Shown one piece after another: positions 17,156-24,341 of a DNA stretch of 64,000 bases; within the stretch, counting starts at the first letter, position 1, and every line of letters starts with the position of its first letter. The DNA is from Candidatus Melainabacteria bacterium (GTDB lineage: Bacteria > Cyanobacteriota > Vampirovibrionia > Obscuribacterales > Obscuribacteraceae), in NCBI GenBank assembly GCA_003153555.1, contig PLZS01000157.1:1-64000 (forward strand). Reading direction: 5' to 3'. The translations under genes were made by a program, and so were the position numbers. The notes under the pieces were generated by a model. That model made no database searches, was not told the origin of the DNA, and saw only the letters and a program-made list of their open reading frames with translations.

Positions 17156-17638
17156 ATGACCGCCGGTAAAAACCGCAATCCTAGAACAGGTCAGGGACAC
17201 GGGTCTTTGGACGACCTTTTGTGGTTGCATAAATCCAGCGCGCCGACTTCAGCCGAGCATGTCGAATCGCTCACTCAAGAGACTTTAGATTCCGAGACGT
17301 TTGCTCGCTTGTTCGTGCAAACTTATCCGAGACTCGACCCGAAGGACCAGGGATTGAATAAAGAACACCTGGGCAAGCTGATTATGCGCCCGGATATTTT
17401 CACGCATGACGAATATGTCATGCTTTTGATGTTGGCCAAATACTTCGATACAATTGCCAATCTTGTCGATGATGAGCCGGGACCGAAAACGACGATTACA
17501 CCGATGGACCGCGAAGTTCTCTGCCAGTTTCTAGTGCACGGCAAATTGAGCCTGGCGGAACTACACCGCTGGCGACTTCTGTGTATGGCACCAAAGGAAG
17601 ATAGCGATCGCCAAGGACCGCCTTTAACTAGTGCATAA
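17156..17638 (+). CDS. soluble helical protein of unknown function
   Basis: The ATG at 17156 has GAGG seven bases upstream. The 160 residues show no signal peptide or membrane helix and are mostly amphipathic helix. A segment near residues 60-100 (RLDPKDQGLNKEHLGKLI, then FTHDEYVMLLMLAKYFD) loosely recalls a helix-loop-helix EF-hand pair, but the loop lacks the regular Asp pattern, so calcium binding is not claimed. A run of acidic residues follows (LVDDEPG). No family is recognised. It begins 40 bases after the decayed inositol operon. Confidence 0.6.
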   Translation: MTAGKNRNPRTGQGHGSLDDLLWLHKSSAPTSAEHVESLTQETLDSETFARLFVQTYPRLDPKDQGLNKEHLGKLIMRPDIFTHDEYVMLLMLAKYFDTIANLVDDEPGPKTTITPMDREVLCQFLVHGKLSLAELHRWRLLCMAPKEDSDRQGPPLTSA

Positions 17639-17652
17639 TACCGAATATGGTG

Positions 17653-17853
17653 CTAGACCAAATGGTGCTTCTGGCACTCGGATGAGCACATGTGGTGACC
17701 GTCGGCTTCGTCTATCGACTTCTGCACGCTTTTTACAGCAACAGCGTACTCTTCCTCGGTCTTGATCTTCTCCGAAGTGGCCTGTTTACCACCCGGATGC
17801 AAGTAGTCAACGTTAGTTTCGTCCACTTTATCTTCGTCTTTAATCTCTGGCAT
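17653..17853 (-). CDS. small acidic protein with His/Cys-rich C-terminus
   Basis: The ATG at 17853 has a strong AAGGAG ribosome binding site seven bases upstream, which supports a real gene of 66 codons. The first 50 residues are charged (Asp, Glu, Lys) and helix-forming. The last 15 read DGHHMCSSECQKHHLV, placing four His and two Cys close together, a plausible site for a transition metal. No family is recognised. It is convergent with the unknown gene at 17156-17638, with 14 bases between the stops. Confidence 0.6.
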   Translation of the reverse strand: MPEIKDEDKVDETNVDYLHPGGKQATSEKIKTEEEYAVAVKSVQKSIDEADGHHMCSSECQKHHLV

Positions 17854-18046
17854 GCTTCTTCTCCTTCAAGGACGCGATTCTTTGACGCAGGTGTTAGCTC
17901 AAGAGTTCCCAAATCATTTGGAAATTCGCCAATTGTCCAGTCCTTAGGATAGTTCGAGAATCACCGTTTGCGCTTATACTAAATATTGATTTGGTTGGCA
18001 ACTTGTCCTAGTTAAAGCATTCGATTCAAAATCCGAGGTCCAACCC

Positions 18047-18439
18047 ATGGACGAGAAAAGAGTCCTGGTTGTGGAAGACGACAAAAGCAATCAAATAGTT
18101 TTTTCGACGCTGCTAAAGAACATGGGTCTAGACTTCGATCTTGCCGAAACAGGGCGTCAGGCCATTGAAGCAGTGCGACATCGGACCTATGCAATCATTT
18201 TGATGGATATTCGCATGCCCGAGCTCGACGGCCTCGAAGCGACCAAAACAATCCGCTCACTTGGTTCGATAAACGGAAAGCAAATACCAATTGTTGCAGT
18301 CACGGCTCAAGCCATGGATGGGGACAAAGAGCGCTGTATCTGGGCGGGCATGAGCGACTACATTTCCAAGCCGTTTACGCGCGAGGAACTCGAAAAAACG
18401 ATCTTCCGTTGGATCGGACCGGTCAGTCAGGGTGAATAA
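18047..18439 (+). CDS. stand-alone response regulator receiver protein
   Basis: The product of 130 residues is one complete receiver domain. It has the acidic pair in VLVVEDD, phosphoacceptor Asp54 in LMDIRMPELDG, the Thr of AVTAQAM and the Lys of ISKPF. There is no output domain, as in CheY or Spo0F. The closing text FTREELEKTIFRWI is typical of receivers related to hybrid sensor kinases. The ATG at 18047 has GAGGT about nine bases upstream. A closely similar gene lies 1.4 kb downstream (19468). The cognate kinase is not adjacent. Confidence 0.92.
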   Translation: MDEKRVLVVEDDKSNQIVFSTLLKNMGLDFDLAETGRQAIEAVRHRTYAIILMDIRMPELDGLEATKTIRSLGSINGKQIPIVAVTAQAMDGDKERCIWAGMSDYISKPFTREELEKTIFRWIGPVSQGE

Positions 18440-18445
18440 GCCGGG

Positions 18446-18742
18446 TTAACTTTCGGGATGTCGAGCCGCCACTGCCGCTTCCGAAAGTAAGCGATATTCC
18501 TCTGGCGATGAGAGTTCGAGCGGGCCGCTTTTGTTTCGCTTATAAATATTTGAACAATTGTCGCAGCGATAAAAAGTAATGTAGGCAAAAGTTTGCGGAC
18601 CGTCATCGCTGTGCACTTTGAGCGTCTCCAGCGAGTTCAGTTTGCGGCGATTACAACCGGGACACTTGTCACGCAAAATGTTGGGCAGTAGCGGCGTGAT
18701 CAGGATCACGGCAAAAACTATGAACCAGTGCCAATCCTTCAT
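18446..18742 (-). CDS. membrane-anchored zinc-ribbon protein
   Basis: The ATG at 18742 is preceded by a near-perfect AGGAGGT ribosome binding site. The 98 residues begin with one hydrophobic helix (WFIVFAVILITPLLPNIL), followed by a zinc-ribbon-like pair CPGC and CDNC separated by about 28 residues. The rest is polar. The membrane-tethered ribbon could sense metal, redox state or a partner protein. No family is named. It converges with the receiver gene, with six bases between the stops. Confidence 0.7.
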   Translation of the reverse strand: MKDWHWFIVFAVILITPLLPNILRDKCPGCNRRKLNSLETLKVHSDDGPQTFAYITFYRCDNCSNIYKRNKSGPLELSSPEEYRLLSEAAVAARHPES

Positions 18743-18856
18743 ATCTCGTACCTCCTAGCTGTTTATAGCACAGCGGGCGTTAAGTGCCTGAAGTCAGGAG
18801 TCGTTATGTCGCAAATGTATGTACACTGCTTAGTCAACCCACTTTGAGGAATGTCC

Positions 18857-19066
18857 ATGCTCAAAATGCTGTTCTTGGTCGTCTGCGCAGCGATCTGCTC
18901 AGTGCAGTCCGCTTTAGCGAGCCAACCCTTCGAACAAGAGCTTGACCAGGAAGTTGCGATGATTCTGCAAAGATGGCACGTGCCCGGCGCTTCACTGGCA
19001 CACAAAGAATTCGGCAAACCCGCACGCTTGACCATATCAGACATGGGACTTTATCATCGTCAGTAG
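18857..19066 (+). CDS. short secreted peptide, likely truncated beta-lactamase-family serine hydrolase
   Basis: The ATG at 18857 (behind GAGGA) starts a signal peptide (MLFLVVCAAICSVQSALA). The text FEQELDQEVAMILQRWHVPGASLA then matches the conserved opening of beta-lactamase/penicillin-binding-like serine hydrolases, where VPGxSLAVV precedes the active-site SxxK domain. Homology stops there and a short tail (KEFGKPARLTISD) leads to a stop at residue 69. The whole catalytic domain, usually 300 or more residues, is missing. It is best read as a gene collapsed by an internal deletion, though a short secreted peptide might still be made. Confidence 0.5.
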   Translation: MLKMLFLVVCAAICSVQSALASQPFEQELDQEVAMILQRWHVPGASLAHKEFGKPARLTISDMGLYHRQ

Positions 19067-19084
19067 CGCCACCACATTTGGTGA

Positions 19085-19303
19085 TCAGCCGCTGCGAAGA
19101 TCAAGTTCGGGAGGACCGTTCTTAGTCAACACTTTGTCAATGGCATCGGCGCTCTCCTGCAATTCGGCAAATGACTGCAGCTCTTCTTTTACGGCAATTG
19201 CTGGCTCATCAATAACAACATGCGCCGTCTTCTTCTCTGCTGAAGCGGATTGATTAGTCTTGGCTTCTAAATTTAGTTCTTCTTTCTGATCACTCAATTT
19301 CAT
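19085..19303 (-). CDS. small charged helical protein of unknown function
   Basis: The ATG at 19303 is preceded by GAGGTA very close to the start. A longer in-frame extension from 19402 contains no better signal. The 72 residues are dominated by Glu, Lys, Ala and Gln and predicted to be helical, with a hydrophobic patch (AHVVIDEPAIAV) in the middle. There is no signal peptide, membrane segment or recognised family. It may be a small regulatory or adaptor protein; the short upstream spacing leaves the start uncertain. Confidence 0.4.
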   Translation of the reverse strand: MKLSDQKEELNLEAKTNQSASAEKKTAHVVIDEPAIAVKEELQSFAELQESADAIDKVLTKNGPPELDLRSG

Positions 19304-19467
19304 TACCTCAGCTGGTGGAAACAGCGACGGATTCCCCTCTACGAGGTTCCATCTACATATGCAGCGGCCCAGCTGAGAAGGGATTCTAAACTTTCGGTGC
19401 AATTTTGTGTTTGTAGACTCTAATAAGACGTAAAATACAACTAGGGATTAGCTTTGGTGCTTTATTC

Positions 19468-19872
19468 ATGGAAAAACCAGCCATTTTGGTCGTCGAAGAC
19501 CATGTAATCGAACAAAAACTGCTTTTTCTACTGGCAAAAAAGTACGGTTATGATGTTCAGATCGTTTCCAGCTCAGAAGAAGCGCTGACAGAAATCGAAA
19601 AGGGTCGGCTTTTTGCGCTGATTCTAATGGATTGGAAATTGCCTGGAAGTGATGGCTTAGTGTGCACTCAAAGGATTCGCGAACTTGAGCGTGAAAAGGG
19701 TTACCACACGCCGATCGTCGCCATCACTGGACGAGCCATGGAAGGCGACAAGAAAAAGTGCCTTGGCGCCGGTATGGATGATTACATGAGCAAACCATTC
19801 ACAGCCGAAGAATTCAGAGAAATGATTTGCCGATGGATTCCAGATGTTGGCGGCCGGCATGCTTCTCACTGA
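19468..19872 (+). CDS. stand-alone response regulator receiver protein
   Basis: A single receiver domain of 134 residues. It has the ILVVEDH acidic site, phosphoacceptor Asp55 in LMDWKLPGSDG, the Thr of AITGRAM and the Lys of MSKPF. There is no output domain. It is a paralogue of the receiver at 18047, sharing the (G)DKxxCxxAGMxDYxSKPFT block and the RWI ending. The two probably arose by duplication and may compete for, or relay from, the same hybrid kinase, which is not in the immediate neighbourhood. Confidence 0.92.
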   Translation: MEKPAILVVEDHVIEQKLLFLLAKKYGYDVQIVSSSEEALTEIEKGRLFALILMDWKLPGSDGLVCTQRIRELEREKGYHTPIVAITGRAMEGDKKKCLGAGMDDYMSKPFTAEEFREMICRWIPDVGGRHASH

Positions 19873-19875
19873 TTC

Positions 19876-20150
19876 TCAGGCACTTTTCGCAAGTGGCACC
19901 ATTCCGGCTTTGAGCGTATAGATCACGTTGTAAGTCAAATCTTGCTCCGGAATCAGATCTGTTTGCACCAGGGATAGTGGCTTCTTAAGCTTCTGGGCCC
20001 GTTTAGAGTGAGCAATGTGCAAGTTCTATCCAGTTCTAACTGAATATCGAGTCCAGGGACCGTTTGAACTACTTGTTTGTGTGCTTCGGCCGCGATAACT
20101 TCATCAAATCACCAAAGTTCCCTAGCAAGGCGCAGCTTAAGACGCCCAAA
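19876..20150 (-). pseudogene. decayed gene remnant with stop and frameshift
   Basis: No long ORF is present, yet two minus-strand frames read like one protein. An upstream frame gives GRLKLRLARELW, a stop, then FDEVIAAEAHKQVVQTVPGL and DIQLELDRTC. A second frame continues with AHSKRAQKLKKPLSLVQTD and LTYNVIYTLKAGMVPLA and ends in TGA at 19876-19878. The codon pattern and protein-like text suggest a gene broken by at least one nonsense change and one indel. The family is not recognised. Confidence 0.4.
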
Positions 20151-20151
20151 T

Positions 20152-20179
20152 AAGAAAGATGCCCGTAAGCATCTTTCTT
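20152..20179. terminator. 11-bp perfect hairpin, probable terminator
   Basis: AAGAAAGATGC pairs perfectly with GCATCTTTCTT around a six-base CCGTAA loop. On the plus strand it is followed by a T-rich stretch (gtttgttttg). It lies between the remnant at 19876-20150 and the minus-strand repeat-protein gene, and it could stop transcription from either side. Confidence 0.65.
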
Positions 20180-20239
20180 GTTTGTTTTGCTGTTGTCTAG
20201 CTGTTTGAGGAGATAGCTTTTGTGTAGCTTTATCGTCTA

Positions 20240-20860
20240 TTAGCCTCTGCCAACTTTCCTCAAAGTGTCAGTGGCTCGTTGAGTGCGCTGTAACTGCATC
20301 CTCACCAAGGCAGGCGGAGCAAGGCGATTCAGTGTGCGTCTAGCGCGCGATGAAACATAGCAGTTTTCATCTTCCGACAGAGTTTGTAGAACATCTTCAG
20401 CCAAATTGTGATTTTCTGCCATGGAGTAACGAACGTCTGGATGCTCATCCTTTACAAGGATGTTAATTACCTCAGCGGGCGTATTTTTGTTCTCAGCTAC
20501 GGCACATCTCACTTCAGGTAATGGATGCCCGGCCAGGCGTGACAGCGTGGAAGGCGCTGTCTTAGGATTCTCCGCGATGCGCTCGGCAAAAGCTGAGCAG
20601 TTAATGCTCGCTAGTACATCTAGAACAGCAGGGTGTGTCTGGGGGCAACATGCAATTAGCCAGCACACTTTCGCCGCTAGGTGGTCAGATGGTGCTGATG
20701 CATCAGGTTCGCCATCAGTCGCTTCGGTTAATTCGACAAGTCGAGACCAGATAAGCCGTCTCAACAATAACTCGATGTGCTCCGGCCATTCCCATTCCAA
20801 TAAATAGTTATATGGAAAGGTGTCATAGCTGTTTTCAAAACGTAGTACTTCAGAATACAT
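20240..20860 (-). CDS. leucine-rich-repeat-variant / HEAT-like solenoid protein
   Basis: The ATG at 20860 lies 11 bases after GGGAGG; a GTG seven codons upstream overlaps that site and is rejected. The C-terminal 110 residues of the 206-residue product contain four to five helical repeats of about 23-24 residues. Their pattern is VRxxVAENxNTPxEVLxxLxxDEHPD, for example RCAVAENKNTPAEVINILVK and RYSMAENHNLAEDVLQTLSE. This pattern is that of LRV (variant leucine-rich repeat) domains, which form right-handed solenoids for protein binding. The N-terminal 80 residues are unassigned. There is no signal peptide. Confidence 0.75.
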   Translation of the reverse strand: MYSEVLRFENSYDTFPYNYLLEWEWPEHIELLLRRLIWSRLVELTEATDGEPDASAPSDHLAAKVCWLIACCPQTHPAVLDVLASINCSAFAERIAENPKTAPSTLSRLAGHPLPEVRCAVAENKNTPAEVINILVKDEHPDVRYSMAENHNLAEDVLQTLSEDENCYVSSRARRTLNRLAPPALVRMQLQRTQRATDTLRKVGRG

Positions 20861-21125
20861 AATATTAGCTCCCTCCCGCACTTTGCGGGCTCGTTTGCCT
20901 ATTTCCGTTATATCACAGAATCTGCGTCGAACCGCTACAGTTGCCAGCTTCGATGCGTCTCAAATGTATGGAAAACCCCAGAGCAGATCCTCAGATATCA
21001 AAAGAATAGTACGGGAACACTGACGGTGTGGGGCTGAACAAGTTCCCAAGCCGGAGGAGCAGAATGCGCTCACTGTGGGTTTCCCTTCTGTAAGGAGAGA
21101 TTCCGCTGACAGCGGCTTGCTCACG
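20861..21125. other. intergenic region with hairpins
   Basis: No ORF is convincing. A compact hairpin CCGCT-GAC-AGCGG lies at about 21104-21116, just past the end of the coiled-coil gene on the minus strand, and may terminate it. The segment 21030-21100 is GC-rich with short complementary strings and could be a structured RNA, but it matches no known family. Confidence 0.3.
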
Positions 21126-21473
21126 TCAATCGCACTTGCTCTGAAGCTGAATTTTTTCCTTCAATTCCCCAATCTCTTTCTGACGCTCTTCCAACTGAGA
21201 CTCTAAAAACCCAATACGATAAAAGGAGGCTTCGAGCCTGCCGGTGTACTCTTTGAGTTGCGCTGATACAAGATCATATTTGGCCGATAACTCAACCATT
21301 TTCGACATGGCAGATTGGGTATTCACCTGCACGGCAATTCCAGAGGTCTGCAAGTGGACCTGCACTGAATTGCCATATTCTTCAGTCTGAATTATGGAAG
21401 TAGTGTTGACTTCTTTTTCGCTGCAATCAACAGCCTCTACTTCTTGCACTTCGAATTGCTCTTCATCTGGCAC
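21126..21473 (-). CDS. coiled-coil protein of unknown function
   Basis: The GTG at 21473 has AGGGGA about nine bases upstream. The 115 residues divide into an acidic, Val/Thr-rich N-terminus (to about residue 50) and a C-terminal coiled coil. The coil has heptad-like spacing of Leu, Ile and Val (SKMVELSAKYDLVSAQLKEY, then LESQLEERQKEIGELKEKI). It has no signal peptide and probably oligomerises in the cytoplasm. No family is recognised. Confidence 0.55.
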   Translation of the reverse strand: MPDEEQFEVQEVEAVDCSEKEVNTTSIIQTEEYGNSVQVHLQTSGIAVQVNTQSAMSKMVELSAKYDLVSAQLKEYTGRLEASFYRIGFLESQLEERQKEIGELKEKIQLQSKCD

Positions 21474-21554
21474 AGGAATTTCCCCTATATATGCGCCCTT
21501 CTAGTTTACTGGCAATTGGTGGCGATACTGGTCATAAGTCTGCCTCGAGGACTG

Positions 21555-21710
21555 ATGAAATATTTACAGTCAGCTGTTTTGCGCAGCAACATCTTAATCG
21601 CTGCACACAGCGAAAACAAAGATATGCTCAAAGCCGCTGAAGAGATCTTCAAAGAATTGGGCGCCAAAGACGTTCACAGAACCTCAGAAGCGAAAGTAGA
21701 GAAGAAATAA
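21555..21710 (+). CDS. short protein, possible C-terminal remnant of a general-stress (YflT/17M-like) protein
   Basis: The ATG at 21555 follows GAGGA by only a few bases. The 51 residues contain SNILIAAHSENKDMLKAAEE then IFKELGAKDV. This resembles the closing strand-helix unit of YflT/general stress protein 17M-type domains (xILVSVHxxxxxxxxxAxxILxxxGAxDI). The N-terminal half expected for the family is missing and not seen upstream in another frame, so this may be a truncated gene. An ideal terminator follows within 31 bases, showing that the transcription unit was, or still is, expressed. Confidence 0.45.
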   Translation: MKYLQSAVLRSNILIAAHSENKDMLKAAEEIFKELGAKDVHRTSEAKVEKK

Positions 21711-21740
21711 CGCCTCACTAAACACGAATTCAAAATGAAT

Positions 21741-21768
21741 GGGGGCTGCAGCTTTGAGCCCCCTTTTT
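21741..21768 (+). terminator. intrinsic terminator
   Basis: GGGGGCT at 21741-21747 pairs perfectly with AGCCCCC at 21757-21763 around a nine-base loop and is followed by TTTTT. This is a textbook rho-independent terminator for the small gene ending at 21710, placed just before the convergent large gene ends at 21798. Confidence 0.9.
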
Positions 21769-21797
21769 CACAATTGGATATTCTCAGATCGAGTCGA

Positions 21798-23297
21798 TTA
21801 TCTTACTGCTGTACTTGGAGTGCTGACGCTGCTTTCAGGTTCAGTTTGGACCGATTGCACAGAAGTCACCACATGCGGTATCTCAAATCGTTCGTTCCGT
21901 AGCTTCGGCATCAAAACATTCAGTAGAGAGAATGAGACGAATGATTGGAAACATGACATCCATGTCTTCGCTCGCATCAGGCGCATTCCCTCAACAACCT
22001 TGCGGACTGTTGCTTCCAACTGTAGGAGATTGGCAACATAAACTATCTGCGCTTCTGGTTTGACGCGTTTGAAGTGATCTTTCACTTCTTGCGCGATGCC
22101 GTGGGTTGAAACGAGGAAGGCAAGCTTCGGGCGCTGCAGGGCGATTCTAGTACCGAGCGAGTAGGCGTGATTTAGACCGAATTCACTGTCTTTCAATTCG
22201 AACAACACGAGCGTGCCATCGATGTCAACGATAAACTCGACGTTATCTGAATCAGGTTCAGTATGCAACATGATTCGATCGGAGTTTACACCTAAACTGT
22301 TAAGCAAACGCACAACAGTTGCGGTCATCCAATAATTGCTGTCCAACATGCGCTGAAGAGTTTCATCGGCGGCAAGAAGTCCCTCAATCGGCTCTGAAGC
22401 TATGTTTTTTCCACAAGAGCACAAGACACCCAGTTGCCCCATCTGTTCGATCGTTTCCCTGCTCTCAACACGGTTTACGTGAGCTCCGGTTTTTGAGCAC
22501 ATGACCACGTACTCCTGATGAACCAGATCGGCTTGCAGAAGTTGGTCAACAAATTTTATAAGTTCGCTGGCGTTTTCCGACTTCTGCTTCAGCAGCTCCT
22601 TAGCTAAAATAACGCCTGATCTGCGCACCAATTGGGCAGTTTCACGGATGTTCACATTTTCAAGTGCTTTGGCCGCTTTTAATTCTTTGTCGCCAATGCG
22701 TGAAGCCAAATGGTAGGAATCGTCTTGAGCAGATACAATTTCGTTGAATTGCTTATTCTGCAAAACATCGTGACTCCACTTTAAATCAATGTTTTTGTCT
22801 TCGAACGCCCGCGCTACGGCATCGGCAAACTCTGAAAGGCTGCTCGTCTCGTCTGGGTCACCGATGAATCCAATACGAATGCGGCTGGTGGCATCGGGGA
22901 TCGCTTTCTGATCTGAAACCTTAGAATAAAAATCCACAACAGTGACAAATAAGAGCCCAGCACCATCCTCACTGAAAAACACTTCGCCATTTATATCAGG
23001 TGACTTAGTGGTGCCTTTATTGGCATCAAGGCCAAAATCATATCCGAGCTTTTCCAAACTCATCAGCTTGCGCCGCGAAAACTCACATTCTTTCTCTAAA
23101 TCTTCAAGCTCATCATCATCTGCGCTTCTGGCGATCGAAGATTCGTCTGGCGAGCCTCCAAACACGTTAGAGAAACTTTGCGCTGCCTTGCGCATTAGGG
23201 GTTCATAACCCACCCGCTCCAGACGGTCGATCAGTGCGTCAAAACTATCTGGAGAATAGCTAAACGTGGCAGATCGGCTGTCGATAAAAAGATTCAT
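21798..23297 (-). CDS. candidate zinc-ribbon / PD-(D/E)XK nuclease-like protein
   Basis: The ATG at 23297 has GAGGG eight bases upstream. The 499 residues show no signal peptide. The first 260 are unassigned alpha/beta (for example GAGLLFVTVVDFY and SRIRIGFIGDPDE). A ribbon-like part near residues 263-300 has Cys at YVVMCSKTG and VLCSCGK. A helix pair resembling a winged helix follows (MTATVVRLLNSLGV). At about 352-370 the text VEFIVDIDGTLVLFELKD gives an acidic strand, a hairpin Asp and an E-x-K triad, as in PD-(D/E)XK nucleases of the restriction-endonuclease fold. The next strand, KLAFLVSTHG, fits the same fold. The family is not recognised. A role in DNA repair or defence is inference. 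Confidence 0.6.
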   Translation of the reverse strand: MNLFIDSRSATFSYSPDSFDALIDRLERVGYEPLMRKAAQSFSNVFGGSPDESSIARSADDDELEDLEKECEFSRRKLMSLEKLGYDFGLDANKGTTKSPDINGEVFFSEDGAGLLFVTVVDFYSKVSDQKAIPDATSRIRIGFIGDPDETSSLSEFADAVARAFEDKNIDLKWSHDVLQNKQFNEIVSAQDDSYHLASRIGDKELKAAKALENVNIRETAQLVRRSGVILAKELLKQKSENASELIKFVDQLLQADLVHQEYVVMCSKTGAHVNRVESRETIEQMGQLGVLCSCGKNIASEPIEGLLAADETLQRMLDSNYWMTATVVRLLNSLGVNSDRIMLHTEPDSDNVEFIVDIDGTLVLFELKDSEFGLNHAYSLGTRIALQRPKLAFLVSTHGIAQEVKDHFKRVKPEAQIVYVANLLQLEATVRKVVEGMRLMRAKTWMSCFQSFVSFSLLNVLMPKLRNERFEIPHVVTSVQSVQTEPESSVSTPSTAVR

Positions 23298-23487
23298 CAC
23301 ACTACCCTCTTTAATTCAATCACCCCTCACTTTGTTCCCAAACTGCCCGGTTAATACTCAGGAACTGCGAGATTAATGCAAGGATTCGGGCGACCGATAA
23401 CGACTATTTCCCGTTGACAACCAGCCTCCGAAGGAACCAAGCGGTCGAGTATTGCGTCGCTGCAATGGTGAACGAAGGAGAGGAAAA

Positions 23488-24012
23488 ATGAATCAGATTA
23501 CCTTGAAGGGATGTCTTGCCATAGCTCTTGCAATGGGAATGCAATCGATGTGTTTAGCTGAAGATAGTGTCAGCACAACGACAACAACCAGTGCTGGTCC
23601 ACCAGTTGTTTTGGATAGTTATATGAAGCCGACCGTAGTCAGAACAGAAGAAAAGACTGATGCGGAAGGCAACACGCAGCGAACAATAGCGCCGTTGATC
23701 CAGGAAAGACATGAGCATGTGATGCTGCCGTCCAGCCAAACCACAAGCACCGTAATGGAACATACGGGGGGCACCACCGCAGTTAAGACTGAATCACGAG
23801 TTGCCCAAAATACATATCGCAGTGCGACAAAGCCTAGGATTGCGCACCATGCGAGACACCACGTCTCCGCAGCAGGCCGCCAATACGTAGATGTGGCGCA
23901 AAAGGTGAGTGTGGAGAGAAAAACTGAGCCATCCACAATTGAACGACAGGATTCGACGGTTACGAAATCAACCGTCATAGAAAGACGAGATCCCGCTTTG
24001 GATTCAAATTAG
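23488..24012 (+). CDS. secreted Thr/Glu/Arg-rich protein of unknown function
   Basis: The ATG at 23488 is preceded by AAGGAGAGG, which decides the start over a GTG-type extension 12 codons upstream. The 174 residues begin with a signal peptide (GCLAIALAMGMQSMCLAEDS). The mature part is low-complexity and polar, with repeated Thr/Ser runs and Lys/Glu/Arg patches (VERKTEPSTIERQDSTVTKS). It looks disordered and extracytoplasmic. No domain is seen. A hairpin at 24050-24083 closes the unit. Confidence 0.6.
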   Translation: MNQITLKGCLAIALAMGMQSMCLAEDSVSTTTTTSAGPPVVLDSYMKPTVVRTEEKTDAEGNTQRTIAPLIQERHEHVMLPSSQTTSTVMEHTGGTTAVKTESRVAQNTYRSATKPRIAHHARHHVSAAGRQYVDVAQKVSVERKTEPSTIERQDSTVTKSTVIERRDPALDSN

Positions 24013-24049
24013 ACGAGTAAGAGTCTTCTTCATTACTCTTCATCCCTGA

Positions 24050-24083
24050 AACATCCGCTCAGCTCGCTCGCTGTGCGGATGTT
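24050..24083. terminator. hairpin downstream of the secreted-protein gene
   Basis: AACATCCGC at 24050-24058 pairs perfectly with GCGGATGTT at 24075-24083. A smaller stem, GAGTAA/TTACTC, lies just upstream near 24015-24040. Only a weak T-rich tail follows, so termination is probable but not certain. Confidence 0.5.
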
Positions 24084-24152
24084 CTCTATATATGACTGGG
24101 GCAGGAACATGAGTAATATGCGACCGTCAATATCCTTGTGGAGAGGATGTAT

Positions 24153-24341
24153 ATGATGAACGACTTTGACTCACTACAGAATGCGGAACTTACTGACGGT
24201 ATTGAATGCAATACCGAGTACAGCGAGTTAAACGATGAGTTCGAGTTGGTGCGCGAAACGCAACCGAGCTTCGGACATGGCAATTGCTTGGACGGCGCCT
24301 GTTCCATCGTTTGGAAGCCTGAGCGTCACACCGCCGCATAA
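24153..24341 (+). CDS. small acidic peptide with Cys-containing C-terminus
   Basis: GAGAGG at 24141-24146 favours ATG 24153 over an upstream GTG. The 62 residues are strongly acidic in the first two thirds (ELTDGIECNTEYSELNDEFE) and end with SFGHGNCLDGACSIVWKPER. The acidic, helix-prone leader and short C-terminal block with two Cys and small residues recall the layout of ribosomally made peptide precursors. No modifying enzyme is nearby, so this is only a resemblance. It may equally be a small regulatory protein. Confidence 0.45.
   Translation: MMNDFDSLQNAELTDGIECNTEYSELNDEFELVRETQPSFGHGNCLDGACSIVWKPERHTAA

Noticed and set aside
17215-17460. EF-hand calcium sites in the unknown gene at 17156
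   Set aside because: The loop lacks the regular DxDxDG spacing required for EF-hands.
21030-21100. Resemblance to signal-recognition-particle RNA (ccggaggagcag)
   Set aside because: The conserved GGTCCGGAAGGAAGCA core and flanking helix are absent.
23412-23452. TTGACA at about 23415 as a promoter for the secreted protein gene
   Set aside because: A -35-like TTGACA is present, but no acceptable -10 lies 16-18 bases downstream.
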